NCBI RefSeq assembly: GCF_005960665.1
Contig: NZ_CP040676.1
Location: 196,501 to 260,500 of the forward strand
Direction: 5' to 3'
DNA length: 64,000 bases
Source: Exiguobacterium mexicanum
GTDB lineage: Bacteria > Bacillota > Bacilli > Exiguobacteriales > Exiguobacteriaceae
A program made the position numbers and the translations under genes. This document shows positions 25,644 through 34,456 of the stretch, in pieces; position 1 is the stretch's first letter; each line of letters opens with the position of its first letter. The notes beneath the pieces were generated by a model, which made no database searches, was not told the origin of the DNA, and saw nothing but the letters and a program-made list of their open reading frames with translations.

Positions 25644-25667
25644 TATAAAACTATCAGTAGTTTTATA
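25644..25667. promoter_or_regulatory. Perfect dyad, operator-like
   Basis: TATAAAACTA, spacer TCAG, TAGTTTTATA: a perfect 10+4+10 inverted repeat just downstream of a TTGACA box. It looks like a repressor site, but no gene starts after it and the regulator is not identifiable here. Confidence 0.45.
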
Positions 25668-25721
25668 TGGGTTATAGAAGTAAGTAATAATAGAGTAGTA
25701 GTAATTTTGAATAGAATTTTA

Positions 25722-25757
25722 AAAAACCAGTAACCTTAAAAAAGAAACTGGTTTTTA
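25722..25757 (+). terminator. Orphan terminator upstream of the Hsp33 gene
   Basis: Arms AAAAACCAGT (25722-25731) and ACTGGTTTTT (25747-25756). No gene precedes it on this strand; it may end a small RNA starting near the dyad or be the remnant of a lost gene. Confidence 0.6.
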
Positions 25758-25842
25758 GAAATATAAACTCTTTTATAAAAGCTTCCAATAATCTCTCATA
25801 TGTTAACTAAAAAAGAAATGTTGTAAAAATGGTATTTACCCC

Positions 25843-25873
25843 TTGAACCTTACGTAAGGTAATGTCTTATAGT
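25843..25873 (+). promoter_or_regulatory. MerR-type promoter with 19-base spacer and dyad
   Basis: TTGAAC (25843-25848), 19-base spacer, TATAGT (25868-25873). The perfect 14-base palindrome ACCTTACGTAAGGT (25847-25860) lies in the overlong spacer. This is the standard layout for activation by MerR-family regulators, and such a regulator is the second gene of the operon. Confidence 0.85.
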
Positions 25874-25908
25874 GAAACTAGCTTACTTTTGTAAAAGGAG
25901 GAATTATT

Positions 25909-26769
25909 GTGGAAAATACCATTGTTAAGGCATTGATCTACGAAGAGCAGATACGTTTATATTTTATTGATAATACCCAGCTGCTTCGAGACATCTTTGC
26001 CTTAAACCAGGAACTTCCTGAATCTCTTAAACTCATGTTGGGTAAAACGGTATCAGCGATGAGCATACTCTCTGGCACGCTCAAAGGGAACCAGCGCATG
26101 AGCATCCAGGTAACGTTGAGTAACCCTCACCATAAGATTTTTGCGGAAGCCGAAGCGAATGGAAATGTCAGAGGATACTTGAACGATGAACTTTTGAGAT
26201 CTTCTGATACAGAAGAAAAGTCGATGCAAGATTTAATCGGACCTTCTGGGATGATCCGTGTCATAAAGGGTTCTGAGATGAAGCAATTCACCAGCATTAC
26301 CGATATGCCAAATCAACATATCACGGATGATATCGCCAACTATTTTGTGCAGAGTGATCAGACGCCGACCTATCTTTATTCCGACATTCAGTTGGATAAT
26401 GAAGCTTCCCTTCTTTCCAGTCATGCACTGTATGCACAACTTCTTCCCGGTGCACCACCACAATTGCTTTCAGAAGTGAAAATGATTGTAAAAGCCAATC
26501 CAGATATTTTCAGTAAACTAAACGCTGAAGAAGCGAGTGACAGCGAAGAAGCGTTAACCCAGTTGTTTGGGGATGCAAAAATTATCGGCCATAGCTCCAG
26601 TCAATTTTTCTGCGGATGCAGCAAAGAAATGTTTTATGGCATGCTTTATTCCTTGAGTGAAGAGGAGATCAAACGGAGCATGGATCAAAATGAAGGCATT
26701 GAAGCTTTTTGCCATATTTGCGGGAAAACCTATACGTTTGAGCAAAAGGAGATGCAGCAACTCCTCTAA
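25909..26769 (+). CDS. hslO: Hsp33-family redox-regulated chaperone (divergent form)
   Basis: A 286-residue Hsp33 homologue. Hsp33 holds unfolding proteins when oxidative stress removes zinc from its C-terminal switch. The four zinc cysteines are present as CGC (235/237) and CHIC (268/271). The core has the family pattern TVSAMSILSGTLKGNQRMSIQV near the N-terminus. GTG at 25909 with AAAAGGAGG in front. It is AT-rich and codon use differs from the surrounding genome, which suggests transfer. It is first in an operon with a MerR regulator and has a MerR-type promoter, unlike ordinary hslO. Whether it replaces or adds to a housekeeping Hsp33 cannot be seen here. Confidence 0.88.
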   Translation: MENTIVKALIYEEQIRLYFIDNTQLLRDIFALNQELPESLKLMLGKTVSAMSILSGTLKGNQRMSIQVTLSNPHHKIFAEAEANGNVRGYLNDELLRSSDTEEKSMQDLIGPSGMIRVIKGSEMKQFTSITDMPNQHITDDIANYFVQSDQTPTYLYSDIQLDNEASLLSSHALYAQLLPGAPPQLLSEVKMIVKANPDIFSKLNAEEASDSEEALTQLFGDAKIIGHSSSQFFCGCSKEMFYGMLYSLSEEEIKRSMDQNEGIEAFCHICGKTYTFEQKEMQQLL

Positions 26770-26828
26770 CTTCGAATTTGTCGTTTTTAGTTGGTGAATA
26801 GAAATGTTGTTAAATGGAGGCTAAGCGA

Positions 26829-27557
26829 ATGAAGGAATATTGGAAAGTCGGAGAAGTTGCAGAATTGGCGGGTTTAACGATTCGAACTTTACGCTATTAC
26901 GATCAAATCTGTTTATTTTCACCTTCTCAGTATACGGAGTCAGGGCATCGGCTTTACACGAAAGCAGATTTGGTCCGTCTTCAGCCCATTTTGTCCTTAA
27001 AGCAGATGGGAATGTCGTTAGAAGAAATACAACTTCTGTTGTCTAATCCGGAGGAACAAACCGTTGCGGAGATTTTGCAAACCCAAATTTCTCGAGTCAA
27101 AAAAGAGATAGAGGTTCAGCAAAAACTAGTAGCGGAGTTGGAAAATGCGTTATCGGCTGCACACAGCAATCGGACCCTTTCGATTTCAGAACTTACTAAA
27201 TTAATGGAGGCGCTGAAAATGAATAAGGAAAAATACTTTTCGAAGCAGCAATTGGATACCATGGAAAGCAGCTATGAAAATGCGGACAAACAGTTCTTGA
27301 AGCATACAGAACAAGAATTTGAAGCTCTTATCATGGAAATTCGTTTGGAAAAAGATAAAGGCACTTCTCCCACCGATGAAAAAGTACAGCATTTAGCGAA
27401 AAAATGGAACGACATCGTGAATGTCTTTTCCGAAGGCGATATGGCTTTCCGTAAGCAAGCCGAGCGTTTCCACGCTGAAAACCCAGGGAACGAACTGCAA
27501 CATGGAATAGATGGCGAGCTATACCAATTCATCAATAAAGCATTGAATCCTAAGTAA
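26829..27557 (+). CDS. MerR-family activator with TipAS-like ligand domain
   Basis: A 242-residue regulator: MerR winged helix at residues 1-70 (YWKVGEVAELAGLTIRTLRYYDQ), a dimerisation coiled coil at about 75-115, and a C-terminal TipAS-type domain (YFSKQQLDTMES.. through QRFHAENPG-like segment). TipAS domains bind drugs or hydrophobic ligands. The ATG at 26829 has GGAGG 8 bases upstream; the in-frame ATG at 26814 does not. It very likely activates its own operon by binding the palindrome at 25847-25860. The downstream hairpin at 27566 ends the operon. Confidence 0.88.
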   Translation: MKEYWKVGEVAELAGLTIRTLRYYDQICLFSPSQYTESGHRLYTKADLVRLQPILSLKQMGMSLEEIQLLLSNPEEQTVAEILQTQISRVKKEIEVQQKLVAELENALSAAHSNRTLSISELTKLMEALKMNKEKYFSKQQLDTMESSYENADKQFLKHTEQEFEALIMEIRLEKDKGTSPTDEKVQHLAKKWNDIVNVFSEGDMAFRKQAERFHAENPGNELQHGIDGELYQFINKALNPK

Positions 27558-27565
27558 TGTTAGAG

Positions 27566-27617
27566 AAAAAAGGAAGAGGAAAAGCTGGTTATAAAGCTTC
27601 TCCTCTTCCTTTTTTTT
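27566..27617. terminator. Terminator of the hslO-merR operon
   Basis: Arms AAAAGGAAGAGGA..AGCT and AGCT..TCCTCTTCCTTTT, followed by a T run. Confidence 0.85.
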
Positions 27618-27740
27618 GTTGGTTTTTAGAGAACTGCTGATAATCTCGTGATATGTAAACTACTCTTTATAGGTCGCCTTATCCTTAGATTACAAACTCA
27701 AAACTGAAATAGGTCTCAAATACAGATATGGTATAAATTA

Positions 27741-28313
27741 TTAATCTATTAGTATCTTGTGGAAGCGTTCTTTGACTTGTGGCCAATCCTCTTTTGTCAC
27801 ACTATACATGACGGTATGTCGAATTGTTCCTTCTTTGCGAATCATGTGGTTCCTTAAAATCCCTTCTTTAATGGCTCCGATTCTTTCAATGGCGCGTTGT
27901 GAACGGATGTTTTCATGACCTGTCTTGATTTGAACGCGATTCAATCCCAGTTCTTCAAAACAATACGTCAACAGTAAAAACTTGCAATTGGTGTTGATGT
28001 TCGTTCGCCAACTTTTGGGATTTAGCCAAGTTGAACCAATCTCTAGTCTTTTGTGTGGCATGGAAATGTCGAGAAACCAGGTGGCCCCAATGATCTTCTT
28101 TGTCTCGATATCTACAATCACAAAAGCAAACTCTGTTCCAGCTGCTCTCTTTTTTTGAGCGTCTTGTACATATTGTTCAACGTTCCTTTTGTCCGTCAAA
28201 TCCACCGACATATGTTCCCAAATTTCATGGTTATTCGCTGCGTCCCAGATTCCTTCTATATGACTGATTTCCATCGGCACTAGCTTGACAACTTCATTCT
28301 CTAAGGTTTTCAT
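27741..28313 (-). CDS. GNAT N-acetyltransferase (RimJ/RimL-like)
   Basis: A 190-residue GNAT enzyme of the RimL/SpeG-like group (Acetyltransf_3 pattern): EIGSTWLNPKSWRTNINTN for acetyl-CoA binding, then LGLNRVQIKTGHENIRSQRAIERIGA. Its substrate is unknown. The ATG at 28313 lies 8 bases after AAGGAG; the GTG at 28322 is too close. It is divergent from a MocR regulator, which is a likely controller. AT-rich, as are its neighbours. Confidence 0.85.
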   Translation of the reverse strand: MKTLENEVVKLVPMEISHIEGIWDAANNHEIWEHMSVDLTDKRNVEQYVQDAQKKRAAGTEFAFVIVDIETKKIIGATWFLDISMPHKRLEIGSTWLNPKSWRTNINTNCKFLLLTYCFEELGLNRVQIKTGHENIRSQRAIERIGAIKEGILRNHMIRKEGTIRHTVMYSVTKEDWPQVKERFHKILID

Positions 28314-28405
28314 TTCCCTCACTCCTTTCTATCATTACACTTCATTTCTGGTATGCTTAACATAACCAATTCGGAGTAAAATTTACATACCAAGGAGTGT
28401 TTGGA

Positions 28406-29767
28406 GTGGAACTGCAAGTAACGTTTCCATCGGGAACCACAAAATATATGGCCATTTATGAACACATCAAACAGCTCATTCTACAACAACAGTTAAAAGC
28501 GCATTCAAGAATGCCCTCTAAACGCGAATTAGCCAATCAATTGAATGTCAGTGTATTTACCGTACAGGAAGCATATGCCCAATTACTGAGTGAAGGTTAC
28601 CTGTATTCAACAGAGAGACAAGGTTATTTTATAGGGGAGATTGAAGTCCCCTTCCAAGAAAAAGCTGCCCTTCAAAAAGAAGAATTACTGCCAACGATAA
28701 AAGAAGAGTCCTTAAATTTTAGAAACGGACAAGTTGATCCAACAGAATTTCCATACAAAATTTGGAACCGCCTGTATCAAAATTTTCTGGCTCCTGCCCA
28801 TATTGCGAATGGTGCTTGGCAAGGGGAACCGGAATTACGGAACGAAATTGCAAACTATTTGCGCCGATCCCGAGGATTGCATTGCCATGCAAAACAAATT
28901 TATGTTTTCAGTGGTACTCAACAACAATTAAGTTGTCTGTGTCAATTCCTCATTCCTTCTAAAGTAGGAATCGAGGAACCTGGCTTTATTCGGGCAAATG
29001 CGGTTTTTCACCAATTAAACATACCTGTTTTACCTCTAAGGTTGGATTCTGAAGGCTGTACCGTACCGAAACAGCCAGTGACACTTCTTTATACAACTCC
29101 AGCTCACCAATATCCACTTGGCACCATAATGTCGATCAACAGGCGCCTTGAGTTGTTGACATGGGCAAAAGCTTCTTCCAGTTACATCGTGGAAGATGAT
29201 TATGATTCGGAATTCCGTTACCGAGGAGCCTCCATTCCAACGTTGGCTCATTTAGACTCTTTAAATCAAGTTATTTATTTTGGTACGTTCTCAAAAACCT
29301 TACTGCCTTCTATTCGAATCAGTTATCTTGTCCTCCCCTTATCTTTAGTGAAAGAATATGAAGCATTCAATGCACTGCAGAAATCCACTGTTTCCAAAAT
29401 CGATCAGTTAGTTGTTGCAGAATTCATTAAGACAGGTAGATATGAGAAGCACATCGCCAAAATGCGAACCCTTTACCGCTCAAAGAGAAAGTGCTTGATT
29501 GAAGCGATAGATGAATTTTTAGGAGAAGATTTTTCTGTTAGAGGAGATGAGGCTGGATTGCATATCATTGTCCAATTACCTGCCTTCTTAACGGAACGAG
29601 AAGCAATTGCAAGGGCGCATTCGCTTGGCATTGCAGTTGATGCCGTATCCCATATGTATCAAGAAACCAAATCCACCGACCGAGTGATCATCGGATACGG
29701 GGCTTTGAGTGTTGGAGAAATTCGGAAGGGCATTCAATCGCTTGCATCGGTCTGGAAAAGTCCCTAA
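28406..29767 (+). CDS. MocR-family regulator (GntR domain plus aminotransferase-like domain)
   Basis: A 453-residue MocR/PdxR-type regulator. Residues 10-75 form the GntR winged helix (HIKQLILQQQLKAHSRMPSKRELANQLNVS); residues 105-450 form a fold type I aminotransferase-like domain with DDYDSEFRY and the probable PLP lysine in YFGTFSKTLLPSIRISY. It should bind PLP or a PLP-amino acid adduct as effector. The GTG at 28406 is 8 bases after AAGGAG, better than GTG 28397. Divergent from the GNAT gene by about 90 bases. Confidence 0.88.
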   Translation: MELQVTFPSGTTKYMAIYEHIKQLILQQQLKAHSRMPSKRELANQLNVSVFTVQEAYAQLLSEGYLYSTERQGYFIGEIEVPFQEKAALQKEELLPTIKEESLNFRNGQVDPTEFPYKIWNRLYQNFLAPAHIANGAWQGEPELRNEIANYLRRSRGLHCHAKQIYVFSGTQQQLSCLCQFLIPSKVGIEEPGFIRANAVFHQLNIPVLPLRLDSEGCTVPKQPVTLLYTTPAHQYPLGTIMSINRRLELLTWAKASSSYIVEDDYDSEFRYRGASIPTLAHLDSLNQVIYFGTFSKTLLPSIRISYLVLPLSLVKEYEAFNALQKSTVSKIDQLVVAEFIKTGRYEKHIAKMRTLYRSKRKCLIEAIDEFLGEDFSVRGDEAGLHIIVQLPAFLTEREAIARAHSLGIAVDAVSHMYQETKSTDRVIIGYGALSVGEIRKGIQSLASVWKSP

Positions 29768-30059
29768 GTTAAAGTCTTAAGAATAGGTTTCATATCTATC
29801 AAGCGTTCGTAAATGTGTCAAATCATTTTACGAACGTTCGTCACCTAACACACACTTTTAAGTGCAAGATAACGGTTAAAATCATCGCAAAATAACAGTA
29901 GAAGTAACACTTTGCATGTCCTCATAAATAAAAAAACTTCAGCAATTGAAGAAAAGAAGATTGATTTCGATATGAATCGGGAATAAAATGTTCCTGTGAA
30001 CTTAAAAAATAGATCACTGTTAAATATGAAGGAACACAACAAAAAAGGGGATGTTTTTA
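29768..30059 (+). other. AT-rich spacer at the right edge of the low-GC block
   Basis: No gene seen. It holds an imperfect inverted repeat at 29804-29836 (CGTTCGTAAATG and CATTTTACGAACG), which may be the MocR terminator or an operator. The terC promoter must lie in the rest, without a clear consensus. GC returns to the local norm at the terC start. Confidence 0.5.
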
Positions 30060-30893
30060 ATGGATTGGCAGTTAATTCTGCAGTACGCCTGGATCATCGT
30101 CGTACTCGTCGGTCTCGAGGGGCTACTTTCTGCAGACAACGCGCTCGTCTTGGCGGTCATGGTCAAGCACTTGCCGCGGACAGAACAGAAGAAGGCACTA
30201 TTTTACGGATTACTTGGAGCGTTCGTTTTCCGCTTCATCGCCTTGTTCTTGATCTCATTCTTGATCAACGTCTGGCAAGTCCAGGCGCTCGGTGCGCTTT
30301 ACTTGATCGGAATGAGCGCACGACATCTGTATATGACCTATAAGGCTCGTAAAACGGAGCCGAAACAAGATCTCGCTGCTGAGGCGAAAGAAGAGACGGC
30401 TGTCACAGAGAAGCCGGTCACGAAGAAAGAGTTCTGGTTGACGGTTGCGAAAGTCGAGTTTGCTGATATCGCCTTCGCGGTCGATTCGATTCTCGCAGCG
30501 GTCGCGCTCGCGGTCAGCTTGCCGCCGCTCGGTCTCGGTGAAATCGGTGGGATCGACTCTGGTCAGTTCTTCGTCGTCTTGACAGGTGGACTCATCGGGG
30601 TCATCTTGATGCGTTTCGCTGCTCGAATTTTCGTCAAGCTGTTGCATCAACGTCCGACACTTGAGACAGCCGCCTTCATCATCGTCGGCTGGGTCGGTGT
30701 GAAGTTGACGGTGCTCGTCCTTGAACACCCTGGCTTCAAGGAATTGATTGCCGGTACACCGTTCGCGTTCATGGGTCTTCCGGACGGCTTCGTCCACTCG
30801 ACGGCGTGGACCGTGTTCTTCTGGTCGGTCATGGTCGGGATCGCGGTATGGGGTTGGTTCTCTTCAAAACCGACAGCCGCTGCCAAACATTAA
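30060..30893 (+). CDS. TerC-family membrane protein
   Basis: A 277-residue membrane protein with about seven helices and the two acidic TerC signatures: LSADNALVLAVM in helix 1-2 and FADIAFAVDSILA in the middle. TerC-family proteins act in metal homeostasis, notably manganese export coupled to secretion, or in tellurite resistance. A charged cytosolic loop (about residues 95-120) separates the halves. The ATG at 30060 lies 9 bases after AAAAGGGG; the ATG at 30051 is directly against it. No ykoY/yybP manganese riboswitch was seen upstream. Confidence 0.88.
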   Translation: MDWQLILQYAWIIVVLVGLEGLLSADNALVLAVMVKHLPRTEQKKALFYGLLGAFVFRFIALFLISFLINVWQVQALGALYLIGMSARHLYMTYKARKTEPKQDLAAEAKEETAVTEKPVTKKEFWLTVAKVEFADIAFAVDSILAAVALAVSLPPLGLGEIGGIDSGQFFVVLTGGLIGVILMRFAARIFVKLLHQRPTLETAAFIIVGWVGVKLTVLVLEHPGFKELIAGTPFAFMGLPDGFVHSTAWTVFFWSVMVGIAVWGWFSSKPTAAAKH

Positions 30894-30932
30894 AAAAATG
30901 GTCTCTCGCACAAATGCGAGAGACCTATTTTT
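30892..30932. terminator. Bidirectional terminator of terC and mtnD
   Basis: Arms GGTCTCTCGCA and TGCGAGAGACC, loop CAAA, A-run left and T-run right. Confidence 0.85.
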
Positions 30933-31464
30933 ATGCCTTCACGTCTTGTTTCTCGTAAATCGGCACCCAGCCCTCTGTCGTCACGAAGATGCGGACGGCG
31001 ACGACTTTGCGGTCGTCTTGGAGCGTGAAGTAGTGGCGCGTGTTCACCGGCACCGAGATGAGGTCGCCGGGGTTGAGCTCGATGTTGAAGTAGCCACGCT
31101 CGGCGTCATCGATGGCGAAGATGCCATGGCCGCTGACGATGAAGCGGACCTCGTCATCCGTATGATGGTGCTCCTTTTGGAAGTTGACGAGCAATTCGTC
31201 CAAGTTCGGCGTCGCGTCTGACAATGAGATGACGTCTGCTGTCTCATAGCCGCGGCGCTCCGATACATCACGAATCTCGTCACGGAACGTCGACAAGATC
31301 GCTTGTTTGTCCTCGTCCGTCAACTGATAGTTCTCTTGCAGGTTTTCCGGCAGCTTCGTGATGTCCCACTGTTCGTACAAAATCCCGCGAGACTCTAAAA
31401 AGGCGCTCACTTCAGTTTGATCGACGTAACGCTCTTCGGTTTGTTGGAAATAGACAGTTGCCAT
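30931..31464 (-). CDS. mtnD: Acireductone dioxygenase
   Basis: A 177-residue cupin enzyme of the methionine salvage pathway. It converts the acireductone to the 2-keto precursor of methionine plus formate. Metal ligands are seen in HHHTDDEVRF (two His and the Glu) and NTRHYF (third His). Last gene of the mtnWXBD operon; ATG after AAGGAGGAA. Confidence 0.95.
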   Translation of the reverse strand: MATVYFQQTEERYVDQTEVSAFLESRGILYEQWDITKLPENLQENYQLTDEDKQAILSTFRDEIRDVSERRGYETADVISLSDATPNLDELLVNFQKEHHHTDDEVRFIVSGHGIFAIDDAERGYFNIELNPGDLISVPVNTRHYFTLQDDRKVVAVRIFVTTEGWVPIYEKQDVKA

Positions 31465-31477
31465 GGTTGGTTCCTCC

Positions 31478-32095
31478 TTATGAATGGACGCCTAGGGCGC
31501 GTAGTTTTAATGTATAGCTGAACAAGAACTCGTAAGCCTCTAAATAGCGTTTGGCCGCGGCCGGGGTCTCGCCCCAGACGGTGATGCCGTGATTGCGAAT
31601 GAGGACGGCACCGGCGTTTGCGTGAATGTGAGGGGCGAAAGCGGCCGCAAGAGTCGGAATGTCCGCATGGTTCTCGATAATCGGTACGCGGACGACCGCA
31701 TCCTCGTCCCAGAAGCCGAGCGCTTTGATGATTTCTTGACCGGTGAAGACGACTTCGCCGGTGGCAGCATGGAGCTCGGAGATGACATTATTGTCGACCG
31801 TATGGACATGGAGCGAACACGTCGCATCCGTCCGATTGAACACTTCGACATGTAGCAGCGTCTCGGCGGATGGTTTTCCTGTCTGTTCGCCGATTAAGCG
31901 TCCGCCCGCATCGACATGAACAAAGTCGTCTGGCGTTCGTTTCCGTTTATCGCGTCCACTCGCCGTGACGAGAAATTCGAGCGGGTCGTCAGAGACGCGA
32001 ATCGCCAAATTCCCACTCGTTCCGGGGAACCAGTCGCGGGCGGCGAGTTCGTCTTTAATCTCGGCCAGTTCAAGCCAACGTGCCGTAAGGCTCAT
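31478..32095 (-). CDS. mtnB: Methylthioribulose-1-phosphate dehydratase
   Basis: A 205-residue class II aldolase-fold enzyme that dehydrates methylthioribulose 1-phosphate. Zinc ligands are visible in [10 protein letters not shown] and in [20 protein letters not shown] is the phosphate-binding start. It overlaps mtnX by 4 bases (ATGA) and is followed 13 bases later by mtnD. Confidence 0.95.
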   Translation of the reverse strand: MSLTARWLELAEIKDELAARDWFPGTSGNLAIRVSDDPLEFLVTASGRDKRKRTPDDFVHVDAGGRLIGEQTGKPSAETLLHVEVFNRTDATCSLHVHTVDNNVISELHAATGEVVFTGQEIIKALGFWDEDAVVRVPIIENHADIPTLAAAFAPHIHANAGAVLIRNHGITVWGETPAAAKRYLEAYEFLFSYTLKLRALGVHS

Positions 32096-32742
32096 ACGGC
32101 CACCTCCTTCAAGTGATGGGTGATGTCGTCGAACGTCTCGAACGGGGCGTAACGGATGCCTGCGTCTTCGCAGAGCGTGATGAGTTGACCCCGGGCGTAG
32201 ACGAAGTCGGCACGCTTCGCGACCTCGAAGTCGGTCACCGAGTCGCCGATGATGATTAAGCGGTCACTCGGATTGACGATACGGCGGGCAATCGTCGGCT
32301 TGCAACAGCCGCAATCGTTCGTACACTGTTCGTCACAAGCGTGCGGCCACGTGACGGTTACCGTCTCGTCGGAGAAGTCGGCGACGTTACAGTAGATGTG
32401 CTCAGGGGCGACGTGACCATCTAAGACCGGCTGGACGAAGAAGTCCATCCCGCCGCTGACGACGTCAAACTTCCAACCGTGCGCCCGAACCTGTTCTAAA
32501 AATGATGGGAACCCTTGGCGGAGCGTGATCCGCTCCAACAAATAATCGTGGTAAGCCGGGGCGGCCTCGCTCGGCAATAGTTGAAACATTTGACCGACAC
32601 CGGAGCGAATGGAAATCCGTTGTTCGAGCACCGCATCTTTCAACTCGACCCAAGCCGGCGGGGCGAATGCCTTCATCAACGCGATGATATTGTCTTCCGC
32701 CGTGATCGTCCCATCGAAGTCGCACAGGATGTGGACCGTCAT
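32092..32742 (-). CDS. mtnX: 2-Hydroxy-3-keto-5-methylthiopentenyl-1-phosphate phosphatase
   Basis: A 216-residue HAD-superfamily phosphatase: DFDGT motif I at the N-terminus, VSGGMDFF motif II region, and [11 protein letters not shown] as the metal-binding motif. It removes phosphate from the enol product of MtnW to give the acireductone. The ATG at 32742 overlaps the mtnW stop as ATGA; the GTG at 32754 is less likely. A cysteine-rich insert ([12 protein letters not shown]) typical of MtnX is present. Confidence 0.94.
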   Translation of the reverse strand: MTVHILCDFDGTITAEDNIIALMKAFAPPAWVELKDAVLEQRISIRSGVGQMFQLLPSEAAPAYHDYLLERITLRQGFPSFLEQVRAHGWKFDVVSGGMDFFVQPVLDGHVAPEHIYCNVADFSDETVTVTWPHACDEQCTNDCGCCKPTIARRIVNPSDRLIIIGDSVTDFEVAKRADFVYARGQLITLCEDAGIRYAPFETFDDITHHLKEVAV

Positions 32743-33896
32743 CGTGACGCCCACGCCTTTAACGCGGTATCGAGTTCGTCCGTCTGTCCTTCGGTGGGAC
32801 CGAGGACGTGAGTGATGGCTTGGCGGAAAGCACGGGCCCCGGCGGCTGCACCGTCCGGGTGACCATGAATGCCACCGCCGGCGTTGATGACGACCTCCGT
32901 CCCGAAATCACGAATGATATCGGCGACAAGCCCCGGATGAATCCCGGCTGACGGGACCGGTAAAATTGGTTTCGACCAATGCGGTTCGGCGCTCAAGTCA
33001 CGAATCGCGAACGCCTCGTCCCGTGGTGTCGCGAGCGAACCGTATGGAGACGGGAAGAGCGTCAAATCGGCCCCGGCGAGACGTGGGAGTTTACCGAGTA
33101 AGAGCGAATGACTGATGGACCCGGTCAAGGCGCCGGCAAAGGCCGGGTGGGCCAAAATCGGCACACGGATGTCTGGGTCGTTCGCAAGTTCGCGCAGTGC
33201 GTCAAGACCGTACGTATAGACGTTGAATAGGAGCGCCGTCGCACCGGCCTCGATCAGCCGGAGCGCCTGGTCGCGAAGACCGAACACAGGGCCGCTCAGC
33301 GTGATGGCGTAGAGGACACGTTTCCCGGTCGCCTCAAAGTGCGCTTGAATGACGGCCGCTCCGATCCGGGCCCGTTCGAGCGACGGCGTGAGCGGATTGT
33401 CGTATAAAATCTCGTCGTCTTTGACGATATCGATGCCGCCGGCGAACTGATCGCGGAGTTGCTGCTCGAGAAACGCGAGGTCACGCCCGATGACGCCTTT
33501 GAAGATGCTCATGACGAGCGGACGGTCATGGACACCGAGCAACTCGCGAATCCCGTCGACGCCGAACTTGGCGCCTTTGAAATGAGGGGCGAGCGTTTCG
33601 GGCAACGTCAAATCGATTAACCGAATCGAATCGTCGAGGGATAGTTTCCCGAACGTCGTCGTCAAGATGGATGAAAAGTCAGGGCTGACATTATGTAACG
33701 GATAGCGGATCGTGAACCGGCTCGTCGTCTCCGTATGGGTGGTCGATACGACCTCACCCCGGTACGCCTGTAACTGCTCTTGCTCTAAATGACGCAGCTC
33801 AGTCCATGTGCCGACGGTCAGCTCGAGGGCGATTTTGTCGGCAATGCTTGCGACCGCATCCGTCCGTTTGATTTCATATGTGGCAGTGATACTCAT
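32739..33896 (-). CDS. mtnW: 2,3-Diketo-5-methylthiopentyl-1-phosphate enolase (RuBisCO-like)
   Basis: A 385-residue RuBisCO-like protein that enolises the diketone in methionine salvage. The metal-binding region reads GGIDIVKDDEIL, the counterpart of the RuBisCO GxDxxKDDE motif; AGIHPG and NAGGGIHGHPDGAAAGA are the phosphate-binding C-terminal segments. The ATG at 33896 has GGAGG in front; a longer frame to 33944 would run into the riboswitch terminator. First gene of mtnWXBD behind an S-box. Confidence 0.95.
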   Translation of the reverse strand: MSITATYEIKRTDAVASIADKIALELTVGTWTELRHLEQEQLQAYRGEVVSTTHTETTSRFTIRYPLHNVSPDFSSILTTTFGKLSLDDSIRLIDLTLPETLAPHFKGAKFGVDGIRELLGVHDRPLVMSIFKGVIGRDLAFLEQQLRDQFAGGIDIVKDDEILYDNPLTPSLERARIGAAVIQAHFEATGKRVLYAITLSGPVFGLRDQALRLIEAGATALLFNVYTYGLDALRELANDPDIRVPILAHPAFAGALTGSISHSLLLGKLPRLAGADLTLFPSPYGSLATPRDEAFAIRDLSAEPHWSKPILPVPSAGIHPGLVADIIRDFGTEVVINAGGGIHGHPDGAAAGARAFRQAITHVLGPTEGQTDELDTALKAWASR

Positions 33897-33918
33897 ATGG
33901 TTCCTCCTTCCAGGCAAA

Positions 33919-34067
33919 CAAAAAATGACCCCATGCCGAGGCAAGAGGTCATCATAAAAAATGAACTCTTATCTCTCAGCTTTCGCTGCAAGAATTAGCA
34001 CCGTGCCATCTCTGGTCGGTTGCTGCGACATCATCGGGCTCGTCCCTCCGTCTGCTCTTGATAAGAA
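33919..34067 (-). promoter_or_regulatory. SAM-I riboswitch (S box) of mtnWXBD
   Basis: Minus-strand S box: TTATCAAGAG start, AGACGGAGGGA, GAGCCCGATGA, GCAGCAACCGACC, GGCACGGTGCTAATTC and closing GAGAGATAAGAG (aptamer about 34067-33966), then a terminator hairpin with T tract (33953-33919). S-adenosylmethionine should turn the operon off. A possible promoter (TTGACG at 34125-34120) lies upstream. Confidence 0.94.
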
Positions 34068-34209
34068 TGTGATTTGAAGTTGTGAAATTTAATTGAATTT
34101 TTACACAGATTCGTCACGTCGTCAATTCCTTTTTTTCCAAAAAAAATATTTTGGGAAGTTGTTTCCATATATGCACAAAAAAAAGACGAGTGGCCCGGAG
34201 AAAAGGACG

Positions 34210-34239
34210 TTGACAATTGTGACGTCGAGTCCGTAATAT
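34210..34239 (+). promoter_or_regulatory. Sigma-A promoter of mtnKA and the ABC transporter
   Basis: TTGACA (34210-34215), 18-base spacer, TAATAT (34234-34239), about 35 bases before the riboswitch. Confidence 0.75.
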
Positions 34240-34272
34240 TCATCACATAAGTTCACCGAATCGAATAAACCA

Positions 34273-34427
34273 CTCTTATCGCGAGTTGGCAGAGGGAATT
34301 GGCCCGATGACGCCGCAGCAACCGACCATTAGGCACGGTGCTACATCCACCAGACGAATGTCTGACAGATGAGAGGAACAACCATTTTGGCTGTGCCTCT
34401 TTCTCGCGGAGAAAGGGGCTTTTTTTG
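34273..34427 (+). promoter_or_regulatory. SAM-I riboswitch (S box) of mtnKA
   Basis: CTCTTATC start, GGCAGAGGGAATTGGCCCGA, GCAGCAACCGACC, GGCACGGTGCTA, and closing GATGAGAG (aptamer 34273-34376). A terminator with arms GCCTCTTTCTC and GAGAAAGGGGC and seven T follows (34394-34427). Confidence 0.94.
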
Positions 34428-34456
34428 TGGGCAACGTACAGGAAGGGGAAAACATC

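Larger units (their letters stand above)
25470..25908. other. AT-rich intergenic region at the edge of a low-GC block
   Basis: About 440 bases without a gene. It contains a TTGACA at 25625-25630, a perfect dyad at 25644-25667, a terminator at 25722-25757 that follows no gene, and the MerR-type promoter of the Hsp33 gene at 25843-25873. Base composition changes sharply to AT-rich from about 25600. Confidence 0.7.

Noticed and set aside
29845-30042. A 65-codon minus-strand frame in the AT-rich spacer
   Set aside because: Phe/Leu-rich translation of AT-rich DNA, no ribosome site, and it covers the likely terC promoter.
29780-30059. A manganese (yybP-ykoY) riboswitch before terC
   Set aside because: Such riboswitches often precede TerC-family genes, but the conserved loop sequences are not present in this AT-rich spacer.
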